Positions 58,435 to 64,000 of a stretch of DNA of 64,000 nucleotides are shown here, one piece after another (the first letter of the stretch is position 1; each line of letters begins with the position of its first letter). Below the pieces are notes generated by a model. The model ran no database searches, was not told the origin of the DNA, and saw only the letters and a list, made by a program, of their open reading frames with translations. Origin of the DNA: Paraburkholderia hayleyella (GTDB taxonomy: Bacteria; Pseudomonadota; Gammaproteobacteria; Burkholderiales; Burkholderiaceae); contig NZ_QPES01000001.1 of assembly GCF_009455685.1 (NCBI RefSeq), forward strand, positions 1,550,001 through 1,614,000. Reading direction: 5' to 3'. A program made the translations under genes and the position numbers.

Positions 58435-58590
58435 CGTTCGTCTTCCCGGACGTTTTCATTGCTGTCGGCCCGCGCTGGCCGGTTCGGCCAGACCTGGTTT
58501 TTCCGCCATCGTTTAGACCGGCCCCGCACGGACGTGTAAAGTAGCGCACGGCATAGGCTCACCGCTGCCGCACGCCTTTCGTGTCCGATC

Positions 58591-58956
58591 ATGAACCCCC
58601 TCCTTGCCGCCAGTCCGCCGTTGCCCGATGCGTCCCATCCTCGCCTGAGCGAGGTGCTGCGGCTGATGCAGGCCAATCTCGAAGAACCCTTGACCACAGA
58701 TCACCTCGCGGCGCGGGTGGGCGTGTCGCGGCGGCAACTCGAACGCTGGTTTCGCCAGTATCTCGACACCATGCCCTCGCGCCATTATCTGAACCTGCGC
58801 TTGCACCAGGCGCGCGAGCAGTTGCGTCATACCGGGCATTCGGTGGTGCAGATCAGCCTGGCCTGCGGTTTTGTCTCGGCAGCGCATTTTTCCAATACTT
58901 ATCGTCAGCGCTTTGGCCTCACACCCCGCGAGGAGCGTCGCCGCTGGCAAGGCTGA
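58591..58956 (+). pseudogene. AraC-type DNA-binding domain, probable truncated ArgR/GlxA-family regulator
   Basis: Only 121 residues, entirely an AraC-type DNA-binding domain (ANLEEPLTTDHLAARVGVSR, then VVQISLACGFVSAAHFSNTY). The sequence resembles the C-terminus of the arginine regulator ArgR (GlxA/AraC family), whose full length is over 300 residues with an N-terminal DJ-1/PfpI-like sensor. Upstream in-frame sequence meets a stop at 58537-58539, and no sensor domain is found between here and orphan B. It precedes astC in the same direction, as ArgR does. It is either a remnant or a stand-alone DNA-binding protein that has lost arginine sensing. Confidence 0.75.
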
Positions 58957-59092
58957 TACGCTGAGCGCGCCTGAGGCATGGCGTGTCATGTCGCGTATGC
59001 GCAAGACGCGCGGCGGGCGATTTCCTACACTGGCGTTCATTGCGCACGCGCCCAACGTCCAACGTCAATCCGAACCTGAACAGGAATTCGCC

Positions 59093-60319
59093 ATGAACGC
59101 TTTCGACCCACCCATCACGCGGCAGACCTTTGATGAAGTCATGGTGCCGCTCTTTGCACCCGCTGCTTTCATTCCAGACCGGGGCGTGGGCTCACGGGTC
59201 TGGGATACCGAAGGGCGTGAATACATTGATTTCGCCGGTGGCATCGCGGTGACCGGGCTGGGCCATGCGCATCCGGCCTTGCTCCAGGTGTTGCATGAAC
59301 AAGGCGCGAAGCTCTGGCATATCGGCAATGGCTACACCAACGAGCCGGTGCTGCGGCTGGCGCGCCAGCTTGAGGCGCTGACCTTCGCCGAGCGGGCGTT
59401 TTTCGCCAATTCAGGCGCCGAGGCCAACGAGGCTGCGCTCAAGCTGGCCCGCCGCGCGGGTTTTGAGCGCTACGGCGCGCGCAAGACACAGATCGTGTCG
59501 TTCAACCAGTCCTTCCATGGACGTACCCTGTTTACGGTCAGCGTCGGCGGCCAGCCGAAGTATTCGGAAGGTTTTGGCCCGGTGCCGGCGGATATCGTGC
59601 ATCTGCCCTACAACGACATCGCTGCCGCTGAGGCGGCGATCGGAGCGGACACGTGCGCGGTGATGGTCGAGCCGATCCAGGGGGAGGGCGGTGTGATTCC
59701 CGCTGATCCCGCTTTTTTGCAGGCGCTGCGCGCGGCTTGTGATGCCCACGGCGCGTTGCTGATATTCGATGAAGTGCAAACCGGCGTGGGACGCACAGGC
59801 TATTTTTACGCGTATGAAGACACGGGCGTCACGCCCGACATCCTGACTACCGCGAAGGCCTTGGGCAACGGCTTTCCGATCGGCGCGATGCTGACCACCG
59901 CATCGATCGCGGAGCATTTCAAGGTAGGCGTGCATGGCACGACCTACGGCGGCAATCCGATGGCGTCGGCCATTGCCTCGAAAGTCGTCGAACTGGTGAG
60001 CGAGCCGCAATTGCTACAAGGCGTGCGGCAGCGCGGCGAGGCGTTGAAAGCCCACCTGGCCCGGCTCAATGAACGGCTGGGCGTGTTTCGTGAAGTGCGA
60101 GGCAAGGGTTTGCTGATTGGCGCTGAACTGGGCGATGCCCTCAAGGGCCGGGCGAAGGATATCGTCACGGCGGCGGGGCAAGCGGGCGTGATCATGCTGA
60201 TGGCGGGGCCCGACGTGCTGCGTTTTGCGCCCTCGCTGATCGTGCCGCTGGCCGATCTCGAAGAGGGTTTCGTCCGGCTGGAGCGGGCGCTGACCCAAGT
60301 GCTGGCGGGCACGGCCTGA
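59093..60319 (+). CDS. astC: succinylornithine/acetylornithine aminotransferase
   Basis: PLP-dependent class III aminotransferase, 408 residues, third step of the arginine succinyltransferase pathway: succinylornithine plus 2-oxoglutarate to succinylglutamate semialdehyde and glutamate. The PLP lysine is Lys255 in TTAKALGNGFPIGAM; FANSGAEANEAALKLAR and IFDEVQTGVGRTG are also present. The ATG at 59093 has AGGA upstream and gives the family N-terminus. The enzyme family overlaps with ArgD; the assignment rests on the adjoining astA and astD genes. Confidence 0.95.
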   Translation: MNAFDPPITRQTFDEVMVPLFAPAAFIPDRGVGSRVWDTEGREYIDFAGGIAVTGLGHAHPALLQVLHEQGAKLWHIGNGYTNEPVLRLARQLEALTFAERAFFANSGAEANEAALKLARRAGFERYGARKTQIVSFNQSFHGRTLFTVSVGGQPKYSEGFGPVPADIVHLPYNDIAAAEAAIGADTCAVMVEPIQGEGGVIPADPAFLQALRAACDAHGALLIFDEVQTGVGRTGYFYAYEDTGVTPDILTTAKALGNGFPIGAMLTTASIAEHFKVGVHGTTYGGNPMASAIASKVVELVSEPQLLQGVRQRGEALKAHLARLNERLGVFREVRGKGLLIGAELGDALKGRAKDIVTAAGQAGVIMLMAGPDVLRFAPSLIVPLADLEEGFVRLERALTQVLAGTA

Positions 60320-60461
60320 ACCTTGATGGCGGCGCGCGCTGTGGCCGCTGTGACTTGAACGGGCGGCGCGCGGGCTGGTTTGCCGTTTTTGTTTGCCGTT
60401 TGCCGTGCTTTTCATCGGCGTCGTTGAGCGGCGCCGTTTCCATCCAGGCCGAGGAGTTCCG

Positions 60462-61592
60462 ATGTATTTCGTTCGTCCTGCCCGTCTTGCCGATCTCGAT
60501 GCGCTCGCGCAGATGGCGCGCAGCGCCTGGCCCGTGCTGCATTCGTTGCCCCACGAGCGTGCCGCGCTCGAAGCCCGCATCGCGCTTTCCGAAGATTCGT
60601 TTGGCGCCGAAGTCGATTTTCCCGGTGAAGAGTTTTATCTGTTCGTCCTTGAAGACGGGATGAGCGGCGCGCTGCTGGGTACCGCGAGCATCATCGCCGC
60701 GGCAGGCTATGACGAGCCGTTTTACGCGTTTCGCAACGACGCGCTGATTCACGCCTCGCGTGAGCTGCATGTGAGCCGCAAGATCCACGCGCTGACGATG
60801 TCTCACGAATTGACGGGCAAAAGCCGTCTCGCGGGGTTTTACATTGAGCCCTCGCTGCGTGGCGACGCGGCGGCGCATCTGCTGTCGCGCGCGCGCATGA
60901 TGTACATCGCGGCGCAGCGCCAGCGCTTCACGTCGGAGATCTTCACACTGCTGCTCGGCGTGACCGATGACGCAGGCGTCTCGCCGTTCTGGGAAGCGGT
61001 GGGACGCAAATTTTTCGGCCGCGATTTCGCGGGCATCGAGATGGCTTCAGGCGGTCGCAGCCATCGTTTTATCGCCGAAGTGATGCCGAGCTATCCGATC
61101 TATGTGCCGCTGTTGCCCGAGGCAGCCCAGCGCGTGCTGGGCGAGCCCGATGCGCGCTCGCTGCTGGCCTACGACATTCATCAGGAAGAAGGTTTCGAGA
61201 CCGACCGTTATGTGGATATCTTCGATGCGGGCCCCGTGCTGACCGTGCAGGTCGATCGCAGCGCCTGCGTGGCGCGCAACGAAACGCGCACGGTGCAAGA
61301 GCGGGCGGCCACACCCGCGCCAGAAACCGCAGCGACAACCGCAGCGACAACCGCAGCGACAACCGTAGCGACAACCGCGAGCACCACCTGCCTGGTGGCC
61401 AGCCATGCCGAAGACGCTTTTCGCTGCGTGCTGGCGGAGCTGCCTGCCGTTGGCGCGCCGCTTGACGCCGCCGCCTGTGCGGCGCTCGGCGTCGTCGCGG
61501 GCGAGTCCGTGCGCTGCGTGCCCTTGCACACGTTGCAGCCGCCAGGGTCCGGCGGGGAGCGTGTCCGCGTGACAACCGGAGACGCTTCATGA
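60462..61592 (+). CDS. astA: arginine/ornithine N-succinyltransferase, alpha subunit
   Basis: First step of the arginine succinyltransferase pathway; in Pseudomonas and Burkholderia two subunits (AruF/AruG) form the enzyme. It has 376 residues, starting at ATG 60462 with GAGGAG upstream. Family blocks include MYFVRPARLADLDAL, SHELTGKSRLAGFYIEP, SPFWEAVGRKFFGRDF and EGFETDRYVDIFDAGP. Around residues 290-306 there is an Ala/Thr insertion made from a 12-bp DNA repeat. The stop overlaps the beta-subunit start. Confidence 0.95.
   Translation: MYFVRPARLADLDALAQMARSAWPVLHSLPHERAALEARIALSEDSFGAEVDFPGEEFYLFVLEDGMSGALLGTASIIAAAGYDEPFYAFRNDALIHASRELHVSRKIHALTMSHELTGKSRLAGFYIEPSLRGDAAAHLLSRARMMYIAAQRQRFTSEIFTLLLGVTDDAGVSPFWEAVGRKFFGRDFAGIEMASGGRSHRFIAEVMPSYPIYVPLLPEAAQRVLGEPDARSLLAYDIHQEEGFETDRYVDIFDAGPVLTVQVDRSACVARNETRTVQERAATPAPETAATTAATTAATTVATTASTTCLVASHAEDAFRCVLAELPAVGAPLDAAACAALGVVAGESVRCVPLHTLQPPGSGGERVRVTTGDAS
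61329..61376 (+). repeat. four 12-bp units GCAGCGACAACC in astA-alpha
   Basis: Four consecutive in-frame units (the last with GTA for GCA) code for an Ala-Ala/Val-Thr-Thr linker in the alpha subunit, outside the conserved blocks. Likely a neutral slippage insertion. Confidence 0.9.
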
Positions 61593-62629
61593 TCGTCGTG
61601 CGCGTTGTACAAACCGGCGATGTCGATGCGCTTGTCCGGCTGGCGGGCGAAACGGGCCCTGGCCTCACGACCTTCAAACCCGATCCTGATGCGCTCGCCG
61701 TCCGCATCGCGCGCACCCGCCGCACGCTCGCAGGCGAAGCCGAGGCGCATGAAGCGGGCTATTTCTTCGTCATGGAAGACAGCGAGAGCGGCGATATCGC
61801 GGGCGTGTGCGGCATCGAGGCCGAGGTCGGGCTGGCCCAGCCGTTCTATAACTACCGCGTGAGCACGGTCGTGCATGCCAGCCAGGAGCTGGGCATCTGG
61901 ACCCGGATGCGCGCGCTCAATATCTCGCACGACCTGACCGGCTATGCCGAGGTGTGTTCGCTGTTTCTCAGCCCACGCTATCGCGCGAGCGGGGTGGGCG
62001 GCTTGCTGTCGCGCTCGCGCTTCATGTTTATCGCGCAGTTCCGCGAGCGTTTTCCGCAGCGTCTGTGCGCCGAGCTGCGCGGGCATTTCGATGAGGCGGG
62101 CACCTCGCCGTTCTGGCGCGCGGTCGGCTCGCACTTTTATCAGATCGATTTCAACGCCGCCGATTATCTGAGCTCACATGGCCGCCGCGCGTTTCTGGCG
62201 GAGCTGATGCCGCGCTATCCGGTGTATGTCGACCTGTTGCCCCCTGAGGCGCAAGCGTGCGTTGGGCTGACGCACCATGACACGGTGCCGGCGCGCCGCA
62301 TGCTCGAAGCCGAAGGGCTGCGTTACGAAAACCACGTCGATATCTTCGATGCCGGGCCGGTGCTTGAATGCCATATCGCCGATCTGCGCACGGTCCGCGA
62401 GAGCGTGCTGGCGACAGTCGAGATCGCCGGGCCCGCGACATCGGCGAACGAGGCCAGTGCGGCTCACCCGCAAGCGCTGGTGGCGAATACCGCGCTGGAC
62501 GATTTTCGCGTGAGCGTGGTGCCAGGCGCGCCGCAGGCGGGTGTCTTCCGGCTCAGTGCGCACGCTGCTGCCGCCCTCGCGGTCACGGCGGGCGACACGG
62601 TGCGCGTGCTGCCGCTCAAACCTCGCTGA
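61589..62629 (+). CDS. astA: arginine N-succinyltransferase, beta subunit
   Basis: Second subunit (AruG-like) of arginine N-succinyltransferase, 346 residues. It is homologous to the alpha subunit along its length: VVRVVQTGDVDALVRLAGET at the start, ALNISHDLTGYAEVCSLFL, SPFWRAVGSHFYQIDF and NHVDIFDAGPVLE. The ATG lies in the alpha-subunit stop (ATGA), so the two are made in equal amounts. astD follows 36 bases downstream. Confidence 0.95.
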   Translation: MIVVRVVQTGDVDALVRLAGETGPGLTTFKPDPDALAVRIARTRRTLAGEAEAHEAGYFFVMEDSESGDIAGVCGIEAEVGLAQPFYNYRVSTVVHASQELGIWTRMRALNISHDLTGYAEVCSLFLSPRYRASGVGGLLSRSRFMFIAQFRERFPQRLCAELRGHFDEAGTSPFWRAVGSHFYQIDFNAADYLSSHGRRAFLAELMPRYPVYVDLLPPEAQACVGLTHHDTVPARRMLEAEGLRYENHVDIFDAGPVLECHIADLRTVRESVLATVEIAGPATSANEASAAHPQALVANTALDDFRVSVVPGAPQAGVFRLSAHAAAALAVTAGDTVRVLPLKPR

Positions 62630-62665
62630 AAGCAGCGTGAGCATTTCAACAGGAGCGATCAGATC

Positions 62666-64000
62666 ATGAGTGAGCTTTTTATCGACGGTGCATGGTGCGC
62701 TGGCACGGGGCCGGTGTTTGCCTCGCATGATCCGGGCAGCGGCGCGGTGGTGTGGCAAGGCGCGAGCGCGGCGGCCAGCGAGGTCGATCAGGCTGTGCGC
62801 GCGGCGCGGCGCGCGAGCGTGGCATGGCAGGCGGAATCGTTCGAGGCGCGGAGCGCACTCGTGCAGCGCTTTGCCACACAGCTCACGCAGCACAGCGACG
62901 CGCTGGCGCATGCGATTGGCCGCGAGACCGGCAAGCCGCTGTGGGAGGCGCGTCAGGAAGTCGCGTCGATGGCGGCGAAAGTGAACATCTCGATCGCGGC
63001 GTATCACGAGCGGACTGGCGAAAAACGCACCGCGCTGGCCGATGGTATGGCGGTGTTGCGTCACCGGCCGCATGGCGTGGTGGCGGTGTTCGGGCCATAT
63101 AACTTTCCGGGACATTTGCCGAACGGACATATCGTGCCGGCGCTGCTGGCGGGCAATACGGTGGTGTTCAAGCCCTCCGAGCTGGCCCCTGGCGTGGCGC
63201 GGGCCACGCTTGAGCTGTGGCACGCGGCGGGCTTGCCCGCCGGTGTGCTCAATCTTGTGCAAGGCGAGAAAGACACGGGCGTGGCGCTGGCGCAGCATGC
63301 GCAGATCGACGGCCTGTTTTTTACCGGTAGCTCCAGCACCGGCACGTTGCTGCACCGGCAGTTCGGTGGGCGGCCGGAAATCGTCCTGGCGCTCGAGATG
63401 GGCGGTAATAATCCGCTGGTCGTGGCACCGGTGGCTGATCTCGATGCCGCCGTGCATCACACGATCCAGTCCGCGTTTTTGTCGGCGGGGCAGCGTTGCA
63501 CCTGCGCACGTCGTCTGTTCGTGCCGGACGATGCATTTGGCACGCGTTTTATCGAGTGTTTGACCGAGGTGACGGCGCGCCTCGAGGTCGGGGCCTATGA
63601 CGCCACGCCACAGCCGTTCATGGGCGCGGTGGTGTCGGCCAAGGCCGCCGCGCAGTTGCTCACGGCCCAGGCGAGCCTGCTCGCCCGCGGCGCCCGCGCG
63701 CTGTTGCCCATGACCCAGCGTGCCGCGCATCTGGGCTTCGTCAGCCCGGCGCTGATCGAGGTCAGCGCGGCCCATGATTTACCCGATGAGGAATTTTTCG
63801 GCCCGTTGCTGCAAATCAGCCGTTATGCCACTTTCGACGAAGCCATCGCACGCGCCAACGACACCGCCTTCGGCCTGTCCGCGGGCCTCCTGGCTGACGA
63901 CGCGGCACTTTGGCAAGCGTTCCAGCAACACATTCGCGCGGGCATCGTCAACTGGAACCGGCCCACCAACGGTGCCTCGTCAGCGGCACCGTTCGGCGGC
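62666..64000 (+). CDS. astD: succinylglutamate-semialdehyde dehydrogenase (3' end outside window)
   Basis: NAD-dependent aldehyde dehydrogenase, fourth step of the arginine succinyltransferase pathway. 445 codons are open to the right edge; the family is about 485-490, so about 40 residues are missing. The start at 62666 follows AGGAG by about 10 bases. The N-terminus MSELFIDGAWCAGTG, PYNFPGHLPNGHIVPALLAG, FTGSSSTG, general base Glu244 in LEMGGNNP and nucleophile Cys278 in GQRCTCARR are all present. astB and astE would be expected next. Confidence 0.96.
   Translation, partial: MSELFIDGAWCAGTGPVFASHDPGSGAVVWQGASAAASEVDQAVRAARRASVAWQAESFEARSALVQRFATQLTQHSDALAHAIGRETGKPLWEARQEVASMAAKVNISIAAYHERTGEKRTALADGMAVLRHRPHGVVAVFGPYNFPGHLPNGHIVPALLAGNTVVFKPSELAPGVARATLELWHAAGLPAGVLNLVQGEKDTGVALAQHAQIDGLFFTGSSSTGTLLHRQFGGRPEIVLALEMGGNNPLVVAPVADLDAAVHHTIQSAFLSAGQRCTCARRLFVPDDAFGTRFIECLTEVTARLEVGAYDATPQPFMGAVVSAKAAAQLLTAQASLLARGARALLPMTQRAAHLGFVSPALIEVSAAHDLPDEEFFGPLLQISRYATFDEAIARANDTAFGLSAGLLADDAALWQAFQQHIRAGIVNWNRPTNGASSAAPFGG

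Noticed and set aside
62174..63775. Minus-strand frame of 533 residues opposite astA-beta and astD
   Set aside because: Antisense to two well-supported genes; no family features.

Overview
The window reads as chromosomal DNA of a betaproteobacterium of the Burkholderiaceae (Burkholderia sensu lato). The support is the gene content and order (valS next to galU, argP divergent from argO, hutH-hutC-hutG, an AraC-type regulator followed by astC and two astA subunits and astD), GC-rich housekeeping genes, and long ESPR-type trimeric autotransporters. The genus cannot be fixed from sequence alone. Several AT-rich orphan genes and large adhesins suggest a host-associated lifestyle; that part is inference.

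Layout. 1-2.7 kb: two ABC permease genes (the first enters from outside the window) and a proline-racemase-family enzyme whose second catalytic position is Gly. 2.8-3.9 kb: an AT-rich orphan gene with a weak leucine-rich C-terminus. 4.0-7.9 kb, minus strand: valS then galU. 8.6-32.2 kb: three tandem, same-strand YadA-type trimeric autotransporter adhesin genes. The first two are about 2630 residues and near copies (one 908-bp stretch is identical); the third is interrupted by a one-base deletion. All three share a conserved leader of about 300 bp. 32.4-37.3 kb: uvrD, an overlapping MTA/SAH nucleosidase gene, and argO/argP back to back.

37.4-40.1 kb: an 879-residue orphan protein with 45 tandem 9-bp repeats (Pro-Thr-Ser/Pro) and a C-terminal Cys/His/Asp arrangement resembling YopT/AvrPphB (C58) cysteine proteases. 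40.2-42.4 kb, minus strand: a PRC-barrel lipoprotein and an overlapping MFS transporter. 42.8-43.8 kb: an AT-rich ankyrin-like orphan. 43.8-46.7 kb: an SDR/epimerase-like gene divergent from a LysR regulator, then cdh (CDP-diacylglycerol pyrophosphatase). 47.0-50.3 kb: hutH, hutC and hutG, without hutU, hutI or hutF. 50.3-53.6 kb: a small hypothetical gene, pdxY, a BamE/OmlA-like lipoprotein and a patatin-like phospholipase.

53.8-58.4 kb: two adjacent paralogous orphan genes (589 and 878 residues) that share an unrecognised repeat of about 85 residues. 58.6-64.0 kb: an AraC-family protein reduced to its DNA-binding domain, followed by the arginine succinyltransferase genes astC, astA-alpha, astA-beta and astD (cut by the window end).

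The working picture is an ordinary Burkholderiaceae backbone for amino-acid catabolism, nucleic-acid and cofactor metabolism. At its gene junctions sit recent surface or secreted factors: the adhesins, the C58-like protein, the ankyrin-like protein and the paralogous pair. The most novel material is the paralogous pair at 53.8-58.4 kb and the repeat-spaced protease-like protein at 37.4-40.1 kb. The collapsed hut cluster, truncated regulator and frameshifted third adhesin are consistent with gene erosion. No tRNA, rRNA, CRISPR array or transposase was recognised.
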